DNA of 64,000 nucleotides from assembly GCF_002278135.3 (NCBI RefSeq), contig NZ_CP029425.2, positions 2,704,001 to 2,768,000 on the forward strand, in the 5' to 3' direction. Origin of the DNA: Bradyrhizobium ottawaense (lineage in GTDB: Bacteria > Pseudomonadota > Alphaproteobacteria > Rhizobiales > Xanthobacteraceae). The notes below the pieces were generated by a model that saw only the letters and a list, made by a program, of their open reading frames with translations, was not told the DNA's origin and did not search any database. The first letter of the stretch is position 1. Every line of letters starts with the position of its first letter. The position numbers were made by a program, and so were the translations under genes. Positions 15,948 to 24,204 of the stretch are shown one piece after another.

Positions 15948-16874
15948 CTACTCCCATTCAATTTCCGAAAATGCTGCAGTTGCGTTCCGGGCGTTGTAAT
16001 CGCCGAACAACTCCCAGCGCGGCCGCTCCTGTGCAGCCGCCTTGTCGGCGGCGGCTCGGATCGGCTCGCCATTCTTGTTCAGCGTGCGCACGTCGGACAA
16101 CAGCGTTGACAGGTAGCGCCGCTCATCGGCCAGCGCGGCAGGCCAGTCGCTCACGGGGCCGTGACCGGGAACGACGCGTTGCGCCGGGATGGTCTCCAAT
16201 TCCTTCAACGTGTCGAGCCAGCCGCGGATGCTGCCGTCCATGACCGGAATGTGGCGGAGAAAGACGAGGTCGCCCGCGAACAAGGTTTTTGTCGACTCGT
16301 CGTACACGGTGACGTCGCTGTCGCTGTGCCCGGTCCGCCAGGCGCGCAAGATGAGGCGGCGCGACCCGAGATCGAGCGTCATCGTGTCCGGAACCAAGAG
16401 GGTCGGGGCAATGATCTTCACGGGATCGATCAACGCGCTGCCCATGATGCGGCGAAAATTGTCGAGATAGTAGGGGCCGCGCGTCGCGAGCGCCTGCGGC
16501 AGCTTGCTGTGACCGACGAAGCTGGTGCCACCGGCGGCGAAGGCCGCGTTGCCGAAGACATGGTCGGGATGGCCGTGGGTGTTGATGACATAGCGAATCG
16601 GCTTGGGCGTGCGGGCCCGCACGGCGGCCAGCAGGGCCTCGCCTTCGCGGAGGCTGCCGCCGGTGTCGATGACGGCCACCGCATCATCGCCGACGATGAA
16701 GCCGACATTGGCAATGTCACCCTCGTTCTCGCGGGTCATCAGGGCAATGGCCCCGGAGTGTACGAAGATTCCCGCTGCGACTTCGCTCACAGGCAATTCG
16801 GCCGCCCCGGCCCGTGCTAGCGTTACGATCCCCAGCAGGGACAAGGCTGCGATCACTCGAGCGATGCGAGACAC
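15948..16874 (-). CDS. Quinoprotein relay system zinc metallohydrolase (metallo-beta-lactamase fold)
   Basis: A 308-residue exported protein (signal near 1-25, ARAGAAE). It has the metallo-beta-lactamase metal site: [12 protein letters not shown] (HxHxDH pattern), then [21 protein letters not shown] and [11 protein letters not shown]. The length and its pairing with a SoxYZ-like carrier match the SoxH-related hydrolases encoded beside PQQ dehydrogenases. The partner genes XoxJ and CxxxCW are divergent from it, 126 bases away. Its substrate is unknown; a thiol ester or persulfide on the carrier has been suggested for this family. Confidence 0.9.
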   Translation of the reverse strand: MSRIARVIAALSLLGIVTLARAGAAELPVSEVAAGIFVHSGAIALMTRENEGDIANVGFIVGDDAVAVIDTGGSLREGEALLAAVRARTPKPIRYVINTHGHPDHVFGNAAFAAGGTSFVGHSKLPQALATRGPYYLDNFRRIMGSALIDPVKIIAPTLLVPDTMTLDLGSRRLILRAWRTGHSDSDVTVYDESTKTLFAGDLVFLRHIPVMDGSIRGWLDTLKELETIPAQRVVPGHGPVSDWPAALADERRYLSTLLSDVRTLNKNGEPIRAAADKAAAQERPRWELFGDYNARNATAAFSEIEWE

Positions 16875-17000
16875 TTTTCCGCCTCAGTTCAAAGGGTTGC
16901 TGCATTGCACTGCAACAAAGCAAAGCCAGCGAAGTCTGGCAAAACATGGCGCGTCATGCGTTGCATGGATAGCATTCAAACAAAACGAGGAGGAAGCGCG

Positions 17001-17882
17001 ATGACGGAGGCCGGACGACATCGTCGCTGGTTGTTTTCACTGGGGGTCCTGGTTGCGTCCTGTGCGTTCGGCGATGTCGCCATCGCGCAGACCAATGACA
17101 GCGGCGACCTCTCGTTCGAGCTGGTCGACCCGAACGTGCTGCGCGTCTGCGCCGATCCGCGCAATCTGCCGTTCTCGAACGAGAAGGGCGAGGGGTTCGA
17201 GAACAAGCTGGCCGAGCTGTTTGCCGACAAGCTCAAGAAGAAACTCGACTACGTCTTCTTCCCGCAGGCCACCGGCTTCGTGCGGATGACGCTGGGCGCG
17301 CATCGCTGCGATGTCATCATGGGTTTTCCGCAAGGCGATGACGTCGTGCAGGGCACCAATCCCTATTACCGCACGTCGTACGCGCTGGTCGCCAAGGCCG
17401 GCAGCGGGCTCGAGGAGGTCGATACGCTCGAGGACCCGAAGCTGAAGGGCAAGCATGTCGGCATCGTCGCCGGAACGCCGCCGGCGACCAACATGGCCAT
17501 TGCCGGCCTGATGAGCGATGCAAAACCCTATCCGCTGATGATCGACACGCGCTACGACAATTCGGCGCAGGCGATGATCGACGACCTCGCCGCCGGCAAG
17601 ATCGACGCCGGGGTGCTGTGGGGACCCATGGCCGGCTATTATGCGAAGAAGATCGGCTCGCTTCACGTCACGCCGCTGGTGAAGGAAACCACGGGGCCGA
17701 AGCTGGTCTATCGCATCGGCATGGGCGTGCGTCCCGCCGACCAGAACTGGAAGCGACAGCTCAACAAGCTGATCCAGGAGAACCAGGGCGAGATCAACAA
17801 GATCCTGGTCGACTTCGGTATACCGCTGCTCGACGAGAGCAATCGGCCGCTCAGCGCGGAGACGGCCAAGAAGTCGCAATGA
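17001..17882 (+). CDS. xoxJ: XoxJ/MxaJ-type periplasmic protein of the quinoprotein dehydrogenase system
   Basis: A 293-residue exported protein of the solute-binding family 3 fold. The signal peptide ends near residue 30 (DVAIAQT). The mature part has NVLRVCADPRNLPFSNEKGE, GFENKLAELFADKLKKKL and DVIMGFPQGDDVVQGT, the usual signature of quinoprotein-associated MxaJ/XoxJ. It ends in IPLLDESNRPLSAETA. XoxJ is thought to interact with XoxF during activation. The ATG at 17001 has GAGGAGGA upstream. Translation is coupled to the CxxxCW gene by an ATGA overlap. A second paralogue is encoded at 4.7-5.7 kb; this one is the closer to standard XoxJ. The gene symbol is given on family resemblance. Confidence 0.88.
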   Translation: MTEAGRHRRWLFSLGVLVASCAFGDVAIAQTNDSGDLSFELVDPNVLRVCADPRNLPFSNEKGEGFENKLAELFADKLKKKLDYVFFPQATGFVRMTLGAHRCDVIMGFPQGDDVVQGTNPYYRTSYALVAKAGSGLEEVDTLEDPKLKGKHVGIVAGTPPATNMAIAGLMSDAKPYPLMIDTRYDNSAQAMIDDLAAGKIDAGVLWGPMAGYYAKKIGSLHVTPLVKETTGPKLVYRIGMGVRPADQNWKRQLNKLIQENQGEINKILVDFGIPLLDESNRPLSAETAKKSQ

Positions 17883-18436
17883 GGCGGCCTCTTGCCGCTG
17901 CGCTCGTCGTTGCCGCGTTGGCGGTGCCGGGATCCGCGCAGCAGCAGGAGCCGTTCGAGCCCGAGGGTTATCGCGCCGACAATTATCGCGCACCGGTGCC
18001 GGCGACGCTTGCGGGCGCGCGCGTGCTCAACACGGTGGAAGCCGAAGCGATCTGGCGCGCCAGGAGCGGCGCGTTCGTCGACGTGCTGCCGCGCCCGCCG
18101 AAGCCGAAGAACCTTCCCGCAGGCACGGTATGGCGTGATGCGCCGCGCAAGAACATTCCGGGCAGCATCTGGCTGCCGGATACCGGCTACGGCAGTTTGC
18201 CGCCAGCCATGGACGATTATCTCCAGCGCGGCCTCGCACAGGCCTCGCGTGGCGACAAGGCCGCGCTGCTGGTGATCTATTGCCTCGCCGATTGCTGGAT
18301 GTCCTGGAACGCCGCCAAGCGCGCGCTGGCGTATGGCTATTCCAACATCGCCTGGTACCCCGACGGCACCGACGGCTGGGAGCGCGCCAAGCTTCCGACA
18401 GAGGAGGTGCAGCCGGAGCCGCGGCCCGAGCAGTAG
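17879..18436 (+). CDS. PQQ-dependent catabolism-associated CxxxCW-motif protein (rhodanese-like)
   Basis: A 185-residue exported protein (signal MRRPLAAALVVAALAVPGSAQ). The central region has INSERT-free rhodanese-like elements VFVDVLPRP-type and IPGSIWLPDTGYG, ending with the motif C135-LAD-C139-W140 (YCLADCWMSWNAAKR). This matches a family known beside PQQ alcohol dehydrogenases, whose role may be in thiol/sulfur transfer or redox. Start and stop of the upstream gene overlap by ATGA. It sits with XoxJ in a two-gene unit. Confidence 0.9.
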   Translation: MRRPLAAALVVAALAVPGSAQQQEPFEPEGYRADNYRAPVPATLAGARVLNTVEAEAIWRARSGAFVDVLPRPPKPKNLPAGTVWRDAPRKNIPGSIWLPDTGYGSLPPAMDDYLQRGLAQASRGDKAALLVIYCLADCWMSWNAAKRALAYGYSNIAWYPDGTDGWERAKLPTEEVQPEPRPEQ

Positions 18437-18438
18437 AC

Positions 18439-18531
18439 GTCGTCATGCCCGGGCTTGTCCCGGGCATCCACGTTCTTCACGCTGCGTGGCCAAGCGTGGA
18501 TGGCCGGGACAAGCCCGGCCACGACGGCGGT
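18439..18531. repeat. Intergenic palindromic repeat
   Basis: Inverted repeat with arms GTCGTCATGCCCGGGCTTGT and its near-complement (ACAAGCCCGGCCACGACGGC), enclosing TCCACG/CGTGGATGG. It lies between convergent genes and could fold as a strong hairpin that also ends transcription. GTCGTCATGCCCGGGCTTTG occurs again near 10335, so it is a member of a dispersed family. Confidence 0.85.
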
Positions 18532-18558
18532 GCGAACGGGGAGAGGCGAAGCAAGCGC

Positions 18559-18858
18559 CTACTGCTTCTGCAGCTTCGTCAGCGTGCCCGTGCCGTTGTT
18601 GTCGGTCGCAGAATAGTTCACCCTGTCGCCGGCATGAACGGCCTCCAGCATCGCGGCGTCCTTGGTTTTGTACTCCTGGAGCGCGCCGGCGCCGCCAGCG
18701 CTACCACCGACGGTGCCCTTCTGCGTCTGCTGGATCGAGATCGTGCCGTTGAGCCGATCGATCCGCATGACCATTCCGGTCATGTCGTCGGCAAGAGCGC
18801 TGGTTGCGAGCATGCTGAGGGCCGCAGCGCCCGCAAAGATGAATCTGGTGGTTCCCAT
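18559..18858 (-). CDS. Small periplasmic protein, CusF-like
   Basis: A 99-residue exported protein (signal ending TSALADD). The mature part DDMTGMVMRIDRLNGTISIQQ and later DAAMLEAVHAGDRVNYSATDN has the layout of the small CusF/OB-fold metal-binding proteins, but the usual Met/His/Trp copper ligands are not clearly all present. The start at 18858 has a weak GGGAGGCCT site. It is an isolated gene before the lut-like operon, in the same direction. A metal-handling role is plausible; identification is tentative. Confidence 0.7.
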   Translation of the reverse strand: MGTTRFIFAGAAALSMLATSALADDMTGMVMRIDRLNGTISIQQTQKGTVGGSAGGAGALQEYKTKDAAMLEAVHAGDRVNYSATDNNGTGTLTKLQKQ

Positions 18859-18988
18859 CGAGGCCTCCCGACGTCTTGGAGTTCACTTCGACAAGCCATC
18901 CTAGATCGATTTGGTTCCGGCAGATAGCCGGGCAAAGGTTAACCGGGCCGATCCGGGAACCTTGTCGTGGCCTCCAGCGAGGCGGGCG

Positions 18989-19597
18989 CTATTCCATTTC
19001 CTGCTGGATCACGCGGCCAAGTGCGAACAGGCGCTGGTCGATCGTGGTGGGAACCTCGCAGACGAATCGCACGACCTTGTTGCGGTCCTCGAAAATGCGG
19101 GTCTTCCAGATCAGTTCGTTGCTGAGCGTTTCGACCTTGGCCTCGTCGCGCGGCGTCGCGCCCTGCAGCGCCTGAAGGGCGATCGCCTCCTCGCGAATCT
19201 TGTCGGCGGCCTCGCGCTGCTTGCGGCTGACGCGTTCGAGCCCGGCCATCACCTGGGAGCGCTGGGCATTGAGCGTGTCGAACAGGCCGGCGAACAGGAG
19301 CTTCGCCTTCGCGGTCTTGTCAGTGGCGGAGGCGGCCAGAAATTCCTTCACGGACTTTTCGGCCTCATCGAGCGGCGTTTTGCGCGCCGATAGTTTTGCG
19401 ACCAGTGCGCTGACCTTGGCGTCGTCTTTCCATGTGTTCTGGACGTCGTCGAGCGCCGGGCCGGCCCAGACGGCGGCAAGCGAAATCTCCGGCACCTTGG
19501 CCTGGGTGCAGGGCCAGTCGGGATAGCGTGGATCGGCCGCGCGCGCGGCCGTGCCCGACAGCGCCAGCGCCACAACAGCCATCGCCAGAACCTTCAT
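18989..19597 (-). CDS. Exported protein of the lut-like operon, function unknown
   Basis: A 202-residue exported protein (signal MKVLAMAVVALALSGTAARA). The mature N-terminus carries DPRYPDWPCTQAKVPEISL; a helical middle follows (KSVKEFLAASATDKTAKAKL, then long coiled-coil-like helices with RQREAADKIREEA), ending RFVCEVPTTIDQRLFALGRV. Two cysteines could pair. The start overlaps the permease stop by four bases, so it is the last gene of the operon. Similar exported proteins occur in lanthanide lut clusters; I cannot give a function. Confidence 0.78.
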   Translation of the reverse strand: MKVLAMAVVALALSGTAARAADPRYPDWPCTQAKVPEISLAAVWAGPALDDVQNTWKDDAKVSALVAKLSARKTPLDEAEKSVKEFLAASATDKTAKAKLLFAGLFDTLNAQRSQVMAGLERVSRKQREAADKIREEAIALQALQGATPRDEAKVETLSNELIWKTRIFEDRNKVVRFVCEVPTTIDQRLFALGRVIQQEME

Positions 19598-20442
19598 CCT
19601 TCGCCTCCTGCGGGCCCCCGTCGCGCCAGCCCACGCGAGGGATCATAGGCCAGAATCGCGCCGATCATGAAGACGATTGTGCAAGCCGCGACCACTGCCA
19701 GCGAGATCCAGTTGATTTGCCCGTAGAGCGCAAAACGGATCAGCTCGACCGCATGGGTGAACGGATTGGCCTCGCAGAGGTAGTACAGATAGGGGCTGCC
19801 CTCCTGCACCCGCCACAGCGGGTAGAGCGCGGACGAGGCGAAGAACATCGGGAAAATGACGAAGTTCATGACGCCTGCGAAGTTCTCGAGTTGCTTGATG
19901 CCGGAGGAGATCAGCATACCGAGCGAGCCGAGCATCAGCCCGGACAGGATCAGCGCCGGCAGCACGGTGAGATAGCCTGACGACGGCGGGGTGATGTCCC
20001 AGAACCAGGCGATCAGCAGGAACGCATAGACCTGGAGCAGCGACACCGCCGTGCCCGCCAGCAGCTTGCAGAACAGCAGGAACCCGCGCGGCAGCGGGCT
20101 CACCAGCAGCGTGCGCATGTTGCCCATCTCGCGGTCGTAGACCATCGAGAGCGAGGATTGCATGCCGTTGAAGAGCTGGATCATCGCCATCAGCCCGGGC
20201 GCGATATAGACCTCGTAGAGGATGTAGGTCTCGTAGGGCGGGATGATGGAGATGCCGAGCACCTGACGGAAGCCGGCGGCGAAGATGAACAGCCACACCA
20301 GGGGCCGCACCAGCGCCGAGACGAAGCGTTCGCGCTGATGCAGGAAGCGCAACCCCTCGCGCCAGACGATGCCGGTAAGGCAGGTGAGGTACTCCTGGAC
20401 CGAGAAGCCGCGCGGCACCTCGCGCGTGGTGATGCTGCTCAT
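19594..20442 (-). CDS. lutF: ABC-2 type transporter permease, lut/PQQ-associated
   Basis: A 282-residue inner-membrane subunit with about six membrane spans. The ABC-2 pattern is seen in YIAPGLMAMIQLFNGMQSSL, MVYDREMGNMRTLLVSPLPR and the C-terminal region LYPLWRVQEGSPYLYYLCEA followed by NPFTHAVELIRFALYGQ. ABC-2 permeases usually export; in lut and PQQ-alcohol systems they pair with a periplasmic binding protein, an unusual combination. Both ends overlap neighbours by four bases (ATGA). LutF is the symbol used for the membrane component of the Methylobacterium lanthanide transporter; assignment rests on gene order and family. Confidence 0.85.
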   Translation of the reverse strand: MSSITTREVPRGFSVQEYLTCLTGIVWREGLRFLHQRERFVSALVRPLVWLFIFAAGFRQVLGISIIPPYETYILYEVYIAPGLMAMIQLFNGMQSSLSMVYDREMGNMRTLLVSPLPRGFLLFCKLLAGTAVSLLQVYAFLLIAWFWDITPPSSGYLTVLPALILSGLMLGSLGMLISSGIKQLENFAGVMNFVIFPMFFASSALYPLWRVQEGSPYLYYLCEANPFTHAVELIRFALYGQINWISLAVVAACTIVFMIGAILAYDPSRGLARRGPAGGEG

Positions 20443-21245
20443 GCGCCGCCTCCCGGCATGGTTTGCGCACCGGTCAGGCGCATGAAGGCGGTGTTGACGT
20501 CCTGCGCGCCGGCCTCGGTGACGACGCGGCTCATCGGCCCCTGCGCCAGCACCTTGCCCTGGTGCAGCACCACGAGGTCGTCACTCGCCATGATCTCGTC
20601 GAACAGATGCGTGGCCCAGAGCACGCCGATGCCTTGCTCCGTCACGAGCTGGCGGACCTGGCTGATGATGTCGGCGCGCGCCTTGACATCCAGGCCGACG
20701 GTCGGCTCGTCCAGCAACAGCAGCCGCGGCCGGTGCAGCAGCGCCCGCGCGATCTCCAGCCGCCGCATCTGGCCACCCGAGAGATCGCGCACCTTGCTGC
20801 CGGCGCGGTCAGCGAGCCCGATGCGGCCGAGCAGCTCGGCGCTGCGTGCGGCGGCCTCGCTCCGGCTGATGCCGTGGAGGGCTGCGTGATAGAGCAGGTT
20901 CTGCGTCAGCGACAGGTCGAGATCGAGCGTACGTGGCTGGAACACGACGCCGAGCAGCCGCAGCGCCTCGCCGGGGCTCTTGCTGATGTCGTGGCCGAAA
21001 ATGCCGACCCGGCCGCTCTGGATGCCGAACAGGCGCGTGATCAGCGAGAACAGCGTGCTCTTGCCGGCGCCGTTGAGGCCGAGCAGGGCGGTAAAGCTCG
21101 CCGGCTGCACGTTGAAGGAGACGTTGATCAACGCACGCCGCTGCCCATAGGCATGACTGACGCCGTCGATCGACAGCGCCGGCACCGCCGCCGCTTCTAG
21201 CTTCGGCGCCTCCTGTGGCTCGGGAATCGGAGCGGGGCTGGTCAT
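20439..21245 (-). CDS. lutE: ABC transporter ATP-binding protein, lut/PQQ-associated
   Basis: A 268-residue nucleotide-binding subunit. Walker A is LGLNGAGKSTL, the Q-loop is VFQPRTLDLDLSL, the signature is LSGGQMRRLEIARAL, Walker B is LLLLDEPTVGLD and the switch His is in WATHLFDE. A Pro/Glu-rich N-terminal tail of about 25 residues precedes the domain. Start and stop overlap the genes on both sides by four bases. With the ABC-2 permease it forms the transporter of the lut-like operon. The symbol follows the Methylobacterium lut cluster by analogy. Confidence 0.88.
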   Translation of the reverse strand: MTSPAPIPEPQEAPKLEAAAVPALSIDGVSHAYGQRRALINVSFNVQPASFTALLGLNGAGKSTLFSLITRLFGIQSGRVGIFGHDISKSPGEALRLLGVVFQPRTLDLDLSLTQNLLYHAALHGISRSEAAARSAELLGRIGLADRAGSKVRDLSGGQMRRLEIARALLHRPRLLLLDEPTVGLDVKARADIISQVRQLVTEQGIGVLWATHLFDEIMASDDLVVLHQGKVLAQGPMSRVVTEAGAQDVNTAFMRLTGAQTMPGGGA

Positions 21246-22234
21246 GGCGCGATCGTGATGCCCCAGGGCAGTTCGCCCACCTGAATCGTCTTGATCACCT
21301 TTTGCGCGGCGACGTCGATGACGGAAACGTCGTTCGACACGCCGTTGGTGGTGAGCAGATATTTTTCGTCGGGCGTGAACGCCATGTGCCAGACCCGCTG
21401 CCCGACCAACAGGTATTTCGTCACCTTGCGCGAGGCGACATCGACCACGGCGATGCGGTTGGCGGGACCGAGGGCGACGAAGGCGGTCTTGTCGTCCTTG
21501 GTCATGCCGATGCCGACCGGCTGGATCGCCTCTTTCCGCAGGCCCGGGATCTCGAAATTGACCTTGCCGATCACCTCGTGCTTCTTCGGGTCGATCACCG
21601 AGACGGTGCCGCCGATCTCGGAGGAGACCCACACTTCGGAAGCATCGTGCTTGAACTCGGCAAAGCGCGGCCGCGCATCGACCAGCACGTTGGCGACGAT
21701 CTGGCGCGACGCCGTGTCGATGAAATGCGCCATGTTGGTCGTTTCCGACGTGTTGATCAGCGTCTTGCCGTCGGGACTGATGGTCATGCCCTCGGGCTCG
21801 ACGCCGACCTGGATGTCGCCGAGCCTGGCGCGCTTCTCGAGGTCGATCACGGTCACCGTGTTGTCGTTCTCGTTGGCGACGTAGAGGATCTTGCCGGCGG
21901 CATCCTGCGCGAACAATTCCGGATCGGGTCCGGAGGGCAGGCTGTCCACCACGGCTTGCGTCTTGGCGTCGATCACCTGGATGGTGTCGTCGTCGCCGAC
22001 CGCGACCATCACGAATTTGCCGTCGCGCGTGAAATCGATGCCGCGCGGGCGCTGGCCGACCTTGATGGTCTTGGTCACGGTCCAACTCTCGGTGTCGATC
22101 ACCGTGACCGTATTGCTCTTCTCGTTCGAGACATAGGCGATGAACGCATGCGCAGGTGCCGCCGCCAGCGCCAGTCCGGACAGAAGCCCCACACGCCACA
22201 TGCGCAACATTTGCGTTCTCACTTCAGCTTGCAT
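21242..22234 (-). CDS. Periplasmic YVTN beta-propeller protein, PQQ-dependent catabolism-associated
   Basis: A 330-residue exported beta-propeller. The repeats (NTVTVIDTESW, DTIQVIDAKTQA, NTVTVIDLEKRA, GTVSVIDPKKHE, NRIAVVDVASRK, NDVSVIDVAAQK) are the seven-bladed YVTN type. The signal peptide is LLSGLALAAAPAHAF. The annotated start at 22234 overlaps the binding-protein stop; an ATG at 22210 directly before the signal is equally likely. Such propellers accompany PQQ alcohol dehydrogenase ABC systems, and the equivalent in lut clusters (LutD in Methylobacterium) has been linked with lanthanide binding. Ligand is not deducible from sequence. Confidence 0.9.
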   Translation of the reverse strand: MQAEVRTQMLRMWRVGLLSGLALAAAPAHAFIAYVSNEKSNTVTVIDTESWTVTKTIKVGQRPRGIDFTRDGKFVMVAVGDDDTIQVIDAKTQAVVDSLPSGPDPELFAQDAAGKILYVANENDNTVTVIDLEKRARLGDIQVGVEPEGMTISPDGKTLINTSETTNMAHFIDTASRQIVANVLVDARPRFAEFKHDASEVWVSSEIGGTVSVIDPKKHEVIGKVNFEIPGLRKEAIQPVGIGMTKDDKTAFVALGPANRIAVVDVASRKVTKYLLVGQRVWHMAFTPDEKYLLTTNGVSNDVSVIDVAAQKVIKTIQVGELPWGITIAP

Positions 22235-23400
22235 TTGCTCTCCGGACGATCGTAGCCGAGCGTGTCGAGCTCGGAGACCTGGTGCAGGAAACCCTCCTGC
22301 GGCGAGACCGACACCACCATGCGGCCATCGACAAGGAGGATGGGCTGGCGCAGCTGCAGATTCCAGTCGCGCAGGGTCAGCCGCGTGCCCTTGAAGGCGG
22401 CGACCGAAAAATCCGGGCCCTTGATGAAATCAGTCACCTTCTTGACGTCGCCCGAATTGGTGCGCGAGGTCGCTTCGCCGATCATGCGGGCCGCGGTCCA
22501 GGCCTGCATGTCGAGCGCGGTCATGCGCCGCGCGTTCAGCTTGACGAAGCGGTTCTGCATCTGGATCGCGCCCCACTGGTCCTGCGATGCGTCCCAGCTG
22601 CGCGGCACCAGGCCGGCCGAGCCCGCAACGGGGCGGGGATCCCAGGTGCGATAGGGCAAATACGCGCCGAACACCTCGCTCTCGTCGGCGGCGACCAGTA
22701 CGTCGTAAGCGGGCGCGCCTTGCGTGAACACTGGCATCTGGCGCTGGATCAGCGTCACGCCGCTATCGGTGCGGCGCGCGCCGCCCTTGTCCTCGAACGT
22801 TTTCTCCTGAACGATCTTGGCGCCGAACCGCGTGGCGGTGCGCCGGAGTGCATCGGCGAACAGCTTATCTTCATCATGCGAGCCGACCACGAGCAGCCAG
22901 CGCGACCACTTTTTCCAAACCAGATATTGCCCGAGCGCATCCGCCAGCATCGCCCGTGTCGGCGCGGTGTGGATCACGTTGGCGCGGCAATCGACCTCGC
23001 GCAGCCGCTCGTCGATCGCCCCCGCGTTGAACAGCAGCGTGCCGCGGTCGCGCAAGGCGTCCGAGACTTTCAGCAGCGCATCGGCGGGCAGGTCGGCGAT
23101 GATGAAGCCGTTCTTCTCCGCGAGCGCGGTCGCGGCCTGGACGACGTCCTCGCCTTCCTTGATGCGGCGCTCTTCCAGCGCGAACCGCTGGCCCAGGAAT
23201 TTGCCGGTGGTATTGTTGTCCTCGATCGCGAGCCGCGCGCCGGCGACGCCGTCATTCTCCGCGGGCTGCTCGACCAGCGACAGTGTGGATCTGGTGCCGG
23301 CGACGCCGAGATAGCCGACGCCGATCAGGGCAGGCTCCGCCGCGAGCGCGCTCGTCGCAGCAAGACCTAAGCCAATCAGGCCGGCCAACCATCGGATCAT
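22219..23400 (-). CDS. lutA: Periplasmic substrate-binding protein of the lut/PQQ-associated ABC system
   Basis: A 393-residue exported protein of the branched-chain amino acid receptor fold (signal near 1-20, SALAAE). Motifs are IGVGYLGVAGTRSTLSLVEQ, then GVAGARLAIEDNNTTGKFLG, FIIADLPADALLKVSDAL and LLVVGSHDEDKLFADAL. The ending is DRPESKCKLK. Members are encoded with an ABC-2 permease, ATPase and propeller, as here; in Methylobacterium the LutA binding protein is required for lanthanide uptake. The start at 23400 is followed by MIRWLAGLIGLGLAATSA. It is the first gene of the operon, divergent from the gene at 23530. Confidence 0.9.
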   Translation of the reverse strand: MIRWLAGLIGLGLAATSALAAEPALIGVGYLGVAGTRSTLSLVEQPAENDGVAGARLAIEDNNTTGKFLGQRFALEERRIKEGEDVVQAATALAEKNGFIIADLPADALLKVSDALRDRGTLLFNAGAIDERLREVDCRANVIHTAPTRAMLADALGQYLVWKKWSRWLLVVGSHDEDKLFADALRRTATRFGAKIVQEKTFEDKGGARRTDSGVTLIQRQMPVFTQGAPAYDVLVAADESEVFGAYLPYRTWDPRPVAGSAGLVPRSWDASQDQWGAIQMQNRFVKLNARRMTALDMQAWTAARMIGEATSRTNSGDVKKVTDFIKGPDFSVAAFKGTRLTLRDWNLQLRQPILLVDGRMVVSVSPQEGFLHQVSELDTLGYDRPESKCKLK

Positions 23401-23529
23401 GTTTCCTCCAAGCGTTCTCCCCCGCTTGACCGCCGGTAGAGAATTGTCTCTGCTTCAAGCATGACCAATTTGTCAGGGCATGCAACCCCGCATTTCGTCC
23501 CCGCGCGTGCGAGGCCTGGAATCACGATC

Positions 23530-24033
23530 ATGCGAGCATTGATGATGATCGCCGCTTTGCTGTTGACGCCTTCGCTCGCGCGCGCCGATCCACCGAAGCT
23601 TGCCGTGTTCGATTTCGAGCTGATCGACACCAGCCTGCCCGGGGAGTTCTACGGCTCCAGGCCCGAAGAGGCGCGGCTCGTGCTCATCAGCGAGCAGCTG
23701 CGCAAGGAATTGACGGAGTCCGGCAGGTTCCAGGTGCTCGACATCGCGCCGGTCAGGGATGCCGCCCGTCACGCCAACTTACAGGCCTGCGGCGGCTGCG
23801 ATCTCAAGCTCGCGGGCGAATTGGGCGCTGACCTCGAGATCACCGGCATGGTGCAGAAGGTCTCGAACCTGATCATCAATCTCAACATCTATTTGCGCGA
23901 CGTGAAGACCGGCAACATGATCGCCGCCGCGAGCGCCGACATGCGCGGCAACACGGATGAAGCCTGGACCCGCACGATGAGCTACCTGATCCGCAACCGG
24001 CTATTGGCGCCGAATTACGGCAAGCGGGAGTAG
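23530..24033 (+). CDS. Exported protein resembling DUF2380/DUF3280, PQQ cluster-associated
   Basis: A 167-residue protein with a signal peptide (MRALMMIAALLLTPSLARAD). The mature part KLAVFDFELIDTSLPGEFYG, RLVLISEQLRKELTESGRF and CGGCDLKLAGELGADLEITG is a compact alpha/beta domain found in exported proteins beside PQQ alcohol dehydrogenase ABC genes. Cysteines lie in QACGGC. The ATG at 23530 precedes the signal peptide; an upstream in-frame ATG at 23461 would add an implausible leader. It diverges from the lutA-like gene. Function is unknown. Confidence 0.8.
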   Translation: MRALMMIAALLLTPSLARADPPKLAVFDFELIDTSLPGEFYGSRPEEARLVLISEQLRKELTESGRFQVLDIAPVRDAARHANLQACGGCDLKLAGELGADLEITGMVQKVSNLIINLNIYLRDVKTGNMIAAASADMRGNTDEAWTRTMSYLIRNRLLAPNYGKRE

Positions 24034-24056
24034 GGGCGCTCTTTACCCTCCAGAAT

Positions 24057-24153
24057 CGTAGGGTGGGCAAAGGCGCACTTGCGCCGTGCCCACGATCAAT
24101 CAATGATTCGAGAGAAATCGTGGGCACGCTTCGCTTTGCCCACCCTACGATAC
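24057..24153. repeat. Intergenic palindromic repeat
   Basis: Inverted repeat: left arm CGTAGGGTGGGCAAAGGCGC, right arm GCTTTGCCCACCCTACGATA. Between the arms are GTGCCCACGATCAATCAATG and CGAGAGAAATCGTGGGCACG, also partly complementary. A related copy (AGGGTGGGCAAAGCGCAGCG) starts at about 50405. It lies between convergent genes and is a member of a dispersed family. Confidence 0.85.
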
Positions 24154-24204
24154 TGCGCTCGCGGAGAGATACCCCTCATCGCAAGGGGAGAAGGAAGAAA
24201 GACA

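Noticed and set aside
20439..22199. Reading frame joining the lutE-like ATPase to upstream sequence as a 586-residue protein
   Set aside because: The upstream half is an out-of-frame shadow of the beta-propeller gene. The ATPase starts at 21245 with an ATGA overlap.
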